Positions 34,936 through 42,760 of a stretch of 64,000 nt of DNA are shown here, piece after piece. Where the stretch lies: the NCBI RefSeq assembly GCF_000828055.2, contig NZ_CP010523.2, forward strand, positions 1,984,001 through 2,048,000. The letters run 5' to 3'. The notes beneath the pieces are model-generated. The model did not search any database, was not told the origin of the DNA, and was given only the letters and a program-made list of their open reading frames with translations. The position numbers and the translations under genes are program-made. Source of the stretch: Klebsiella variicola. Lineage in GTDB: Bacteria > Pseudomonadota > Gammaproteobacteria > Enterobacterales > Enterobacteriaceae. Every line of letters begins with the position of its first letter. Position 1 is the first letter of the stretch.

Positions 34936-36468
34936 TTATAGCGCGTTCGGGCGCGCCGGGCAGCGGTCCAGCAGCTCAATGCTGCCGTCGGCGTTCTGCT
35001 GCTCCAGCAGCACATCGAATCCCCACAGACGATGCACATGTTTCAGCACTTCGCGCCGGCCTTTGTCCAGTGGGACGCGGTTGTGCGGCACATAGCGCAA
35101 GGTCAGCGAGCGGTCGCCGCGCAGGTCAACGTTCCACACCTGGATGTTCGGCTCAAGATTGCTGAGGTTATACTGCGCCGAGAGCTTGTTGCGGATCTCG
35201 CGATAGCCCTCTTCGTTGTGGATCGCCGAGATCTCGAGATAATTGTTGTGATCGTCGTCGAGCACGGTAAAGAAGCGGAAATCGCGCATGATCTTCGGCG
35301 ACAGGAACTGGCTGATAAAGCTCTCGTCTTTGAAATCACGCATGGCGAAATGCAACGTTTCCAGCCAGTCAGAACCGGCGATATCCGGGAACCAGTACTT
35401 GTCCTCTTCGGTGGGCGACTGACAGATGCGCTTGATGTCCTGGAACATGGCGAAGCCCAGCGCGTAGGGGTTAATCCCGCTATACCACGGACTGTTGTAC
35501 GGCGGCTGGAACACCACGTTAGTGTGACTATGGAGAAACTCCAGCATAAAGCGCTCCGTCACTTTCCCTTCATCATAGAGATGGTTGAGGATGGTGTAGT
35601 GCCAGAAGGTGGCCCACCCCTCGTTCATCACCTGGGTCTGTTTCTGCGGGTAGAAATACTGGCTGACTTTACGCACGATGCGCAGGATCTCGCGCTGCCA
35701 CGATTCGAGCAGCGGGGCGTTCTTCTCCATAAAGTACAGCAGGTTCTCCTGCGGTTCGGAAGGGTAGCGACGGGCGGACTCAATCGCTTTTTCTTCCTCG
35801 CGCTTCGGCAGGGTGCGCCACAGCATATTCACCTGGCTTTGCAGATACTCTTCCCGGCTTTTCTGCCGCGCTTTCTCCTCCTGCAAGGAGATTTTTTGCG
35901 GACGTTTATAGCGGTCGACGCCGTAGTTCATCAGCGCGTGGCAGGAGTCGAGGAGTTTCTCCACTTCGTCGACACCATAGCGTTCTTCACACTCGGTAAT
36001 GTATTTGCGGGCGAAGATCAGGTAATCGATGATCGAGCTGGCGTCGGTCCAGCTGCGAAACAGATAGTTATTTTTAAAGAATGAGTTGTGCCCATAGCAG
36101 GCGTGCGCCATGACCAGCGCCTGCATGGTGATGGTGTTTTCTTCCATCAGGTAGGCGATACAGGGGTTGGAGTTGATGACTATCTCATACGCCAGGCCCT
36201 GCTGGCCGTGCTTATAGGCCTGCTCGGTCTCAATGAATTTCTTGCCGAACGACCAGTGCGGATAGTTGATGGGCATACCGACGCTGGAGTAGGCGTCCAT
36301 CATCTGCTCGGAAGTAATGACTTCGATCTGGTGCGGGTAGGTGTCAAGACGATAGAGCTTGGCGACCCGGTCCACTTCGGCCAGGTAGGTCTCCAGTAAC
36401 TCGAACGTCCAGTCGGGTCCATCGCTTAAACGGGTGGTGTCCCTGTTCATGGAGTCAATCGTAGCCAT
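34936..36468 (-). CDS. ycgB: SpoVR-family protein YcgB
   Basis: 510-residue cytoplasmic protein of the SpoVR family; function unknown, usually sigma-S dependent in E. coli and often genetically linked to the PrkA-YeaH stress system, which is not in this window. Highly conserved stretches such as YPHQIEVITSEQMMDAYSSVGMP, MAHACYGHNSFFKNNYLF and MNEGWATFWHYTILNHLYD (a His/Glu-rich motif) are visible. ATG 36468 with GAGGGCGCG upstream; the longer frame to 36588 lacks a counterpart in E. coli. Confidence 0.93.
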   Translation of the reverse strand: MATIDSMNRDTTRLSDGPDWTFELLETYLAEVDRVAKLYRLDTYPHQIEVITSEQMMDAYSSVGMPINYPHWSFGKKFIETEQAYKHGQQGLAYEIVINSNPCIAYLMEENTITMQALVMAHACYGHNSFFKNNYLFRSWTDASSIIDYLIFARKYITECEERYGVDEVEKLLDSCHALMNYGVDRYKRPQKISLQEEKARQKSREEYLQSQVNMLWRTLPKREEEKAIESARRYPSEPQENLLYFMEKNAPLLESWQREILRIVRKVSQYFYPQKQTQVMNEGWATFWHYTILNHLYDEGKVTERFMLEFLHSHTNVVFQPPYNSPWYSGINPYALGFAMFQDIKRICQSPTEEDKYWFPDIAGSDWLETLHFAMRDFKDESFISQFLSPKIMRDFRFFTVLDDDHNNYLEISAIHNEEGYREIRNKLSAQYNLSNLEPNIQVWNVDLRGDRSLTLRYVPHNRVPLDKGRREVLKHVHRLWGFDVLLEQQNADGSIELLDRCPARPNAL

Positions 36469-36789
36469 TAGCGCGCCCTCGTTGTTGTTGGTTTTCTCTG
36501 AACGGAAAACCTCTAAACAAGCATAGAACACCGGATGGCAAACTGTATCGTCAGACAATTTCTTTTCTTCGCGATTTCCCCATCTCAAAGCCGTTTTTTG
36601 CGCTTATTTACAGAATTTAATGCTGGGTAAAAATAAAGCGCAGCATGAGATCGTAAATCTCGCAGCGCAGGGCTGGTGCGGTTTGCTGTGAGTTAAGTCA
36701 CCATAAATAAAGCGTATGTTGAATAATATTTTCAACTGAGTTATCAATTTGTAATTAGATGATTGTTCTTTAACTGTTACGGAGTCGCT
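36469..36789. promoter_or_regulatory. ycgB-dadA divergent promoter region
   Basis: 321 bp with no gene. An AT-rich dyad GTTGAA-TAATATT-TTCAAC at 36718-36736 lies about 55-70 bp before dadA and resembles the loose Lrp consensus; dadAX in E. coli is controlled by Lrp and CRP. CACC/GGTG-type motifs for CRP were not clear. The ycgB promoter should be at the left end. Confidence 0.45.
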
Positions 36790-38088
36790 ATGCGTGTCGT
36801 CATACTGGGAAGTGGGGTGGTTGGGGTAGCCAGCGCGTGGTATTTGAGTCAGGCGGGTCATGAGGTGACGGTTATCGACCGTCAGCCCGGTCCGGCAGAG
36901 GAGACCAGCGCGGCCAACGCCGGGCAGATTTCTCCCGGCTATGCGGCGCCCTGGGCGGCGCCGGGGGTGCCGCTGAAGGCGATCAAATGGATGTTTCAGC
37001 GCCATGCGCCGCTGGCGATCGGTCTTGACGGCACGTCGTTCCAGCTGAAGTGGATGTGGCAGATGCTGCGTAACTGCGACATCCGCCACTATATGGAGAA
37101 CAAAGGCCGTATGGTGCGCCTGGCGGAGTACAGCCGCGACTGCCTGAAAGCGCTGCGCGACACCACCGGCATTCAGTATGAAGGACGTCAGGGCGGGACG
37201 CTGCAGCTGTTCCGGACCGCCAAACAGTATGAAAATGCCACCCGCGACATCGCGGTGCTGGAAGACGCCGGCGTGCCGTACCAGCTGCTGGAAGCGAAGC
37301 GGCTGGCGGAGGTGGAGCCGGCGCTGGCGGAAGTCAGCCATAAACTGACCGGCGGCCTGCGCCTGCCCAATGATGAAACCGGCGACTGCCAGCTGTTTAC
37401 CACCCGGCTGGCGGCAATGGCGGAACAGGCCGGGGTCACTTTCCGCTTCAACACCGCAGTGGACGCCCTGCTACAGGAGGGCGATCGCATTGCCGGGGTG
37501 AAATGCGGCGATGAGATTATCAAGGGCGATGCCTATGTGATGGCCTTCGGCTCCTACTCAACGGCGATGCTTAAAGGGCTGGTGGATATACCGGTCTATC
37601 CCCTGAAAGGCTACTCATTGACCATTCCGATCGCCCAGGAGGACGGCGCGCCGGTTTCCACTATCCTTGATGAAACATACAAAATCGCTATTACCCGCTT
37701 CGATCAGCGCATTCGCGTCGGCGGCATGGCCGAGATCGTCGGTTTTAACAAAGCGCTGCTGCAGCCGCGTCGCGAAACCCTGGAGATGGTGGTGCGCGAT
37801 CTGTTCCCGCGCGGCGGCCACGTGGAGCAGGCGACGTTCTGGACCGGCCTGCGGCCGATGACGCCGGACGGCACGCCGGTGGTCGGCCGCACGGCGTATA
37901 AAAATCTGTGGCTCAACACCGGCCACGGCACGCTTGGCTGGACCATGGCCTGCGGCTCCGGGCAGCTTATCAGCGATCTGATCTCCGGGCGCACGCCGGC
38001 GATCCCTTACGACGATCTGGCGGTCGCCCGCTACAGCCCCGGGTTCACCCCGGCGCGTCCGCAGCATCTGCATGGCGCACACAACTAA
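36790..38088 (+). CDS. dadA: D-amino acid dehydrogenase small subunit DadA
   Basis: FAD enzyme at the inner membrane that oxidises D-alanine to pyruvate and feeds electrons to the quinone pool, used in alanine catabolism. 432 residues. The FAD-binding [13 protein letters not shown] (about 7-20) and [32 protein letters not shown] are typical, as is the C-terminal FAD motif [18 protein letters not shown] 36790 with ACGGAGTCGCT upstream. Forms an operon with dadX (9-bp gap). Confidence 0.97.
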   Translation: MRVVILGSGVVGVASAWYLSQAGHEVTVIDRQPGPAEETSAANAGQISPGYAAPWAAPGVPLKAIKWMFQRHAPLAIGLDGTSFQLKWMWQMLRNCDIRHYMENKGRMVRLAEYSRDCLKALRDTTGIQYEGRQGGTLQLFRTAKQYENATRDIAVLEDAGVPYQLLEAKRLAEVEPALAEVSHKLTGGLRLPNDETGDCQLFTTRLAAMAEQAGVTFRFNTAVDALLQEGDRIAGVKCGDEIIKGDAYVMAFGSYSTAMLKGLVDIPVYPLKGYSLTIPIAQEDGAPVSTILDETYKIAITRFDQRIRVGGMAEIVGFNKALLQPRRETLEMVVRDLFPRGGHVEQATFWTGLRPMTPDGTPVVGRTAYKNLWLNTGHGTLGWTMACGSGQLISDLISGRTPAIPYDDLAVARYSPGFTPARPQHLHGAHN

Positions 38089-38097
38089 GGAGCTTGC

Positions 38098-39168
38098 ATG
38101 ACCCGTCCGGTAGTGGCCAGCATCGACCTGCTGGCCTTGCGGCAGAATTTACAGATAGTGCGTCGCGCGGCCCCCGGGTCGCGCCTGTGGGCGGTGGTCA
38201 AGGCCAACGCTTACGGCCACGGCGTGGCGCGCGTATGGAGTGCGTTAAGCGGGGCGGATGGTTTCGCCTTGCTCAACCTGGAAGAGGCGATCCTGCTGCG
38301 CGAGCAGGGCTGGAAAGGTCCGATCCTGCTGCTGGAGGGCTTCTTCCATGCCGATGAATTGGCGGTGCTCGATCAATATCGCTTAACCACCAGCGTCCAC
38401 AGCAACTGGCAGATTAAGGCGCTGCAGCAGGCGAAGCTGCGCGCGCCGCTGGATATCTATCTCAAGGTGAACAGCGGTATGAACCGGCTGGGCTTTATGC
38501 CGGAGCGGGTGCATACCGTCTGGCAGCAGTTGCGGGCGATAAGCAACGTCGGCGAGATGACGCTGATGTCGCACTTCGCGGAGGCGGAGAACCCGCAGGG
38601 GATTGTCGAGCCGATGCGCCGTATCGAACAGGCGGCGGAGGGGCTGGATTGTCCGCGCTCGCTGGCCAACTCGGCGGCGACCCTCTGGCATCCGGAAGCG
38701 CATTTTGACTGGGTGCGTCCGGGCATCGTGCTGTATGGCGCGTCGCCTTCCGGGCAGTGGCAGGACATCGCGAACACCGGGCTGAAGCCGGTCATGACGC
38801 TGCGCAGCGAAATCATCGGCGTGCAGAACCTGCGCCCCGGCGAGGCGATTGGCTATGGCGGCCTGTACCGCACCCCCCAGGAGCAGCGGATCGGCATCGT
38901 CGCCTGCGGCTATGCCGATGGCTATCCGCGGGTGGCGCCGAGCGGCACGCCGGTGCTGGTGGACGGCGTACGCACCACCACCGTTGGACGCGTATCGATG
39001 GATATGCTGGCGGTTGATTTAACGCCTTGTCCGCAGGCCGGGATCGGCGCGCCGGTCGAGCTGTGGGGCAAAGAGATTAAAATCGACGACGTGGCGGCCA
39101 GCAGCGGCACCGTCGGCTATGAGTTGATGTGCGCCCTGGCGCCGCGGGTGCCGGTTGTGACCCTGTAA
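38098..39168 (+). CDS. dadX: Catabolic alanine racemase DadX
   Basis: PLP-dependent racemase converting L-alanine to D-alanine for DadA; 356 residues. Catalytic Lys35 in [12 protein letters not shown] and the second catalytic Tyr in [12 protein letters not shown] are present, with [13 protein letters not shown] and [10 protein letters not shown] as family markers. TAAGGAGCTTGC SD. The stop codon lies 11 bp before the left direct repeat of the inserted element. Confidence 0.97.
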   Translation: MTRPVVASIDLLALRQNLQIVRRAAPGSRLWAVVKANAYGHGVARVWSALSGADGFALLNLEEAILLREQGWKGPILLLEGFFHADELAVLDQYRLTTSVHSNWQIKALQQAKLRAPLDIYLKVNSGMNRLGFMPERVHTVWQQLRAISNVGEMTLMSHFAEAENPQGIVEPMRRIEQAAEGLDCPRSLANSAATLWHPEAHFDWVRPGIVLYGASPSGQWQDIANTGLKPVMTLRSEIIGVQNLRPGEAIGYGGLYRTPQEQRIGIVACGYADGYPRVAPSGTPVLVDGVRTTTVGRVSMDMLAVDLTPCPQAGIGAPVELWGKEIKIDDVAASSGTVGYELMCALAPRVPVVTL

Positions 39169-39179
39169 CTTATTCCGGG

Positions 39180-39194
39180 GCGGATCACTCCGCC
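39180..39194. repeat. Left 15-bp direct repeat of the inserted element (attL-like)
   Basis: GCGGATCACTCCGCC, identical to 42746-42760. The sequence is itself a small dyad (GCGGA/TCCGC). Confidence 0.8.
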
Positions 39195-39949
39195 GATCTT
39201 TGCCAGTGCCAGTGCCGATGGCCGGGGCCGAAGGGGGGGTATTTCTGTACCCGCCGGAAGGGGCGCTGGTTGACATTGGTTTTGCCGATGGCAGACCTGA
39301 TAAGTCACTAATATGTCAGACATTACCAGAGGGCTAGGTGTTGCCTGATATCAAACCCGGTGAACAGCTTCAACAGCAGCGCGCCGGGGTGAGCCAGCGC
39401 GTAACGCAGGCGGGATCGTGGCAAAGAGAAACTGACTAGGCGATTGAAGAGACAAGCAGCCAGCGTAAGGTCAGCAGTGAACAGGAGAACCGATCTGTAA
39501 CCGAACGCACAAGGGTTGTTAAAGCGAACGACACAGCAACCGTGTTGGGTACAGCTAAACTCATGGCCGGTGCCGTGGTGCAGCTGGCCGATGGAGATTA
39601 CACCACTGGGGCAACCGGCAACATAGCCAGCCACTGCGGCAAAGACAGATCCGCCAGTGTTGGGCAGAATGACAATCTGGCGGTGGGCGGCTCGCTTACA
39701 GAGAAAATCCAGGGCATACGGCGCAGTGTGGCGGCGGCTCAGGAATTACTCGCGCCCTCCATCCGCCTGGGGAGCGAGGACTTGAATGTGTTAAGCCTGC
39801 TTACCGATACGCTGGATGTGCTGCGGCAACTGGCCGTACAGACCGCACTGCACACCCACAACAGCACCGGTACACCCACCAACAAAAATGCTTTTGCAGC
39901 AGCAGGTGCTAAAGCCGAAAATTACACGAGAAATATGCACCTTACATAG
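39182..39949 (+). pseudogene. Phage baseplate/tail-spike protein, C-terminal remnant
   Basis: One frame runs from the left repeat to TAA at 39949 and is interrupted only by two TAG codons (39335 and 39437). Translation reads as a baseplate assembly or gpV/gp5-like protein: MAGAEGGVFLYPPEGALVDI, GFADGRPDKSLICQTLPEG, then after the first stop LPDIKPGEQLQQQ, and after the second a repetitive beta-rich section ending GSEDLNVLSLLTDTLDVLRQLAVQT with HTHNSTGTPTN. The latter is the usual end of phage spike proteins. The N-terminal half is missing at the element boundary. Both amber codons sit where glutamine would be plausible (PEG-Q, ETD-Q), consistent with C-to-T decay. Family assignment is by pattern recognition. 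Confidence 0.75.
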
Positions 39950-39995
39950 CTTAATTATATTTTTAGGCAGGTTTAGCATAAAACCATTTTATTTC

Positions 39996-41348
39996 TTATA
40001 GATTCAGTTGGTAATCATCACCATTAAGGACTTTTTTCATTAATTCAAGTGCTAAAGGTGAATATTTATGGAATCCTGTCTTACCAGTCATGATTGTTAT
40101 GTGATAGTTGTTATCGCTCGATTTTATATCGAAGCCTTTTTCCTCTTCGATTATATCAATTATGTTTTGTACTGCATGCCACGATTGACGGCCTAAAAGT
40201 TTTGCAACCTCGGACATTGTAAACGGATAGTTTGCATTTAATGCTTGTCCATTGTTAAGCTCAGCAATTCCATACAATTTCGGAAGGGTACTTCCTTCCT
40301 CTGCAATCTGCCTAAGCATTTCAAAATCATACTCTAACTCTTGCTTTACTAGCGACTGAGAGGCAAAGGTGTAGGTTCTGGCCAAAAGTGCTCTGATTAA
40401 TTTCGGGTTGACACTGATTTCAGGTGAGTTTGATGACAGTGCATCATATACCCAACCAAAACTATTGGCATATATTACCTTGATTCTTATCGATTTGTTT
40501 TCTCCAACACCTATGAGGATCTCTTTCTGATGTGATCCGGTTTTTTCACAATCCACATCAAAAGAAACTAAGTAGATATTAGGGATAAGAGAGTTGTTTG
40601 GTGAAATTATTTCATCTATATCCGAAAGGATTGACTTTATATTTTCATCGTTGACGCTATAGCCAAAAAAGAATAATGGATGTTCAGCGAAATAGGTTAA
40701 CAGCTTTGCACTGATATACTTTCTTCTATTGTAGAATCTAATATAGTCATCATTTGTTATTATCAAACTTTCCGGCTCATTACTACTTCCGTGTATTTTC
40801 ATTATCTCGCCGTAGGAAGTGTAATTAACCGTGACGACATCTTGACCAACAATCGGTTGGTAGTTTTCAAAAATCTTTTCTAATATATTGTCATAATTTG
40901 TTGTTATAACTGCATGCGGCCTTATTTTTATTAGTTTATTTATTTCCTCTTTATGCTCATGTTCATCAAAATTTACGCTGTTCGATAAGTTATTTAAATG
41001 CTCTGATATCAAATGCTTTATATATATATCTTTAGAATTATTGCCTGTGAAATACTTCTCGGGAAAACGATCTTTACCTGCATCCCACGCCCATTCAGCA
41101 TATGATTCAGAAAAATCACTTGCAATCATAGGTTTATTTGCATTATGCATTTGGTTGTAATAACCATATGGGCGGGTTATTAGAGGGCACAGATCCGCTA
41201 AATACTTTAAAAGGTCTTCCCAGCAAGGAGAGTTCATGTATCTTTGTGATATACCTGCCCCCATGAATAATATGGGCTGCACTTGGAGCCCTTCAAGGCA
41301 AGATTTTATATCCTTAATGATTTCAGCTTGATACTCATGGAATTCCAT
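39996..41348 (-). CDS. Stand-alone SIR2-domain protein, candidate anti-phage NADase
   Basis: 450 residues, intact, AT-rich. The N-terminal SIR2_2-type domain (about 15-300) has the NAD-binding motifs ILFMGAGIS (26-34), TTNYDNILE (149-157), and KIHGSSNEP with the catalytic His186, then LFFFGYSVND (225-234). Zinc-finger cysteines of deacetylase sirtuins are absent, as in defence SIR2 proteins, which cleave NAD+ upon phage sensing. The C-terminal part (about 315-450) is helical and includes a helix-turn-helix-like segment (MSEVAKLLGRQSWHAVQNIIDIIEEE), which I cannot assign to a known system. AAGG lies 7 bp before ATG. No partner gene (HerA, TIR, STAND, SLOG) is adjacent. Defence function is inferred from the domain and its phage-remnant setting. 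Confidence 0.85.
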   Translation of the reverse strand: MEFHEYQAEIIKDIKSCLEGLQVQPILFMGAGISQRYMNSPCWEDLLKYLADLCPLITRPYGYYNQMHNANKPMIASDFSESYAEWAWDAGKDRFPEKYFTGNNSKDIYIKHLISEHLNNLSNSVNFDEHEHKEEINKLIKIRPHAVITTNYDNILEKIFENYQPIVGQDVVTVNYTSYGEIMKIHGSSNEPESLIITNDDYIRFYNRRKYISAKLLTYFAEHPLFFFGYSVNDENIKSILSDIDEIISPNNSLIPNIYLVSFDVDCEKTGSHQKEILIGVGENKSIRIKVIYANSFGWVYDALSSNSPEISVNPKLIRALLARTYTFASQSLVKQELEYDFEMLRQIAEEGSTLPKLYGIAELNNGQALNANYPFTMSEVAKLLGRQSWHAVQNIIDIIEEEKGFDIKSSDNNYHITIMTGKTGFHKYSPLALELMKKVLNGDDYQLNL

Positions 41349-41721
41349 AGTTATACCTTGACCCTTTTTAAGCAGATTGATTTAGTCTATAAAATGGATT
41401 CATATATGTGTATATAACATATATTTGGTTCAAACACTCTAACATTACCTTAGCCCTCAGGGTTTACCTGTCAATATCTTATCATTGAAATCGATATAAT
41501 TTATCGAAAAATTGCCCTTATTTTTAATCCGATACCTACATCACACGGTGATTAAAGTGCCCATACAGAGAGTTAAGCTAGATGAGGTCTGGCTCAACAT
41601 TTCGATGGGGTTCTGTGTCTGGTTTGTCGTTAATTCTTCTTGAGGTCATATGACGCCATACATGCTAGCAATGGACTCGTAACTTTTACATATCCTCAGA
41701 TTGCATTGAATACACTTGGGG

Positions 41722-41850
41722 ATGCGTACGCAAAGTCTTGTCAGACGGAAACGGCGCTACACCGCACCCGCCTGCACTATTTATGCAAAAGAATTTCCGC
41801 GCAGATTATACCGCCAGTCAGCGCCACCGAAGGGCTTCTGCGGCCTGTAA
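41722..41850 (+). CDS. Short Ash/Icd-like phage satellite ORF
   Basis: 42 codons, from ATG 41722 to TAA 41850. The end LYRQSAPPKGF preceded by IYAKEFP resembles the conserved segment seen in Ash-family and Icd-like ORFs of P4-type satellites, which I recall but cannot verify. The start is uncertain and no good SD is seen. It may be a remnant or an untranslated conserved sequence. Confidence 0.3.
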   Translation: MRTQSLVRRKRRYTAPACTIYAKEFPRRLYRQSAPPKGFCGL

Positions 41851-42040
41851 ACTTTTGCAATTTCTGCACTGTTTTTCAATAATTTGCAAAACAGGAGCGG
41901 TTACGGAGAAATGAGAATTTCATAACTTGATGTTTTAACGGCAGATTAATTACCTTTCGTGGGGTTGCGTGGTGTTGGTCCCGGGAAACAGCAGGGAATG
42001 AAAAATTCATGTAATGTCAGGCATGGCAAGGGAGGCGGTC

Positions 42041-42127
42041 ATGTTTTCAGCTCTGGAAGTATTGCATTTTATTGCGACCTCCATCGTAAAAATGTTGCCA
42101 GTCGAGAAGCGCTCTGCACAGGCATGA
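42041..42127 (+). CDS. 28-codon small ORF with strong SD
   Basis: ATG preceded by AAGGGAGGCGGTC, a strong ribosome-binding site. It encodes MFSALEVLHFIATSIVKMLP followed by VEKRSAQA. The N-terminal 20 residues are hydrophobic/amphipathic, so the peptide may be membrane-active or a leader. No family recognised. Confidence 0.35.
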   Translation: MFSALEVLHFIATSIVKMLPVEKRSAQA

Positions 42128-42255
42128 TGTGTAAGTAATTCCCACCCGCAACGACTCCATGCAGAGGAAATATAAATATTACATATACACAACAATTACA
42201 CCAACAAATCGGGGTGATTTTTAGCCAATCTGGATATTTTCAAAAGTTAAGGGGG

Positions 42256-42530
42256 CATCGGAAAACCATCACAAACGTCACGAGATTTTAAAATTAGTCT
42301 TATCTATATGATATTTATGGGTAAATTAACATTGTTAAAACCATCACTAAGCCATCACAGTGTGACGGTCTTAAAACATCACATGTCTGTTTTATAACTC
42401 ATTGAATTTATGAGGTGTGACGGTTTCTGTTGCGTTTTGTGATGGTTTAACCGTCACAAATTTTATTCACTAAAATCATGGTTATACATGGGTTTTTGCA
42501 AGGTGTGACGGTTGTGATGGTTTTCCGATG
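42256..42530. repeat. Iteron-like TGTGAYGGTTTT array with 26-bp inverted ends
   Basis: About ten copies of TGTGAYGGT(T/C)T in both orientations: reverse copies near 42262, 42337, 42351, 42373 and 42449; forward copies at 42361, 42415, 42438, 42504 and 42513. The outermost parts, 42256-42281 and 42505-42530, are inverted repeats of 26 bp with a single mismatch. The interior is AT-rich. This is the structure of a replication origin with initiator iterons or of a multi-site regulator-binding region, as in P4-like satellites, but the sequence differs from the P4 iteron known to me. Confidence 0.8.
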
Positions 42531-42745
42531 GCCGACTTAAATATGGAGGAGGTCGATAGCATATTTATTAACATTATGCAGACGCAATAAAAGCCCCAAA
42601 AAGAGGGGCTAGTTCATCGTTTACTGGCGGGCACTATGGCCTTAAAGGCGATTGATGCAAGTTTAATTAAACTGGCTGTGGTTATTTTGTGGACCGTTAT
42701 TTTAAAAAACTATATTAATATCAATAAATTAATTCAAGCTGTGAA

Positions 42746-42760
42746 GCGGATCACTCCGCC
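42746..42760. repeat. Right 15-bp direct repeat (attR-like), at the cvrA 3' end
   Basis: GCGGATCACTCCGCC, identical to 39180-39194. On the minus strand it contains the last codons (Ala-Glu) and TGA stop of cvrA. Confidence 0.8.

Larger units (their letters stand above)
41349..42745. other. AT-rich phage-like region without large genes
   Basis: About 1.4 kb between the SIR2 gene and the right repeat. The first 250 bp likely hold the SIR2 promoter. Two short ORFs of possible phage origin and an iteron-like array are annotated separately. A small hairpin AGCCCC / GGGGCT at 42592-42610, followed on the minus strand by TTTATT, looks like a terminator. No tRNA or integrase is visible. Confidence 0.6.
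39180..42760. mobile_element. Remnant prophage or satellite carrying a SIR2 gene
   Basis: About 3.6 kb between dadX and cvrA, which are neighbours in E. coli. It is bounded by 15-bp perfect direct repeats, the right one covering the last codons and stop of cvrA, as expected for integration at a gene 3' end with target restoration. The interior is visibly AT-rich compared with its flanks. Contents: a truncated baseplate gene, a SIR2-domain gene, small phage-like ORFs and an iteron-like array with 26-bp inverted repeats. No integrase, portal, capsid or primase gene remains, so mobility is lost unless helped in trans. Confidence 0.8.

Noticed and set aside
39169-39200. tRNA-gene attachment site
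   Set aside because: No cloverleaf or tRNA 3' end could be found at either repeat; the target is the cvrA 3' end instead.
39542-39949. A separate 135-codon gene
   Set aside because: It is the last uninterrupted part of the baseplate remnant; the same frame continues upstream beyond the amber codon and no start signal is seen.
42256-42530. CRISPR array
   Set aside because: The repeated units are only about 10-12 bp, occur in both orientations, and have irregular spacing; no cas genes are near.
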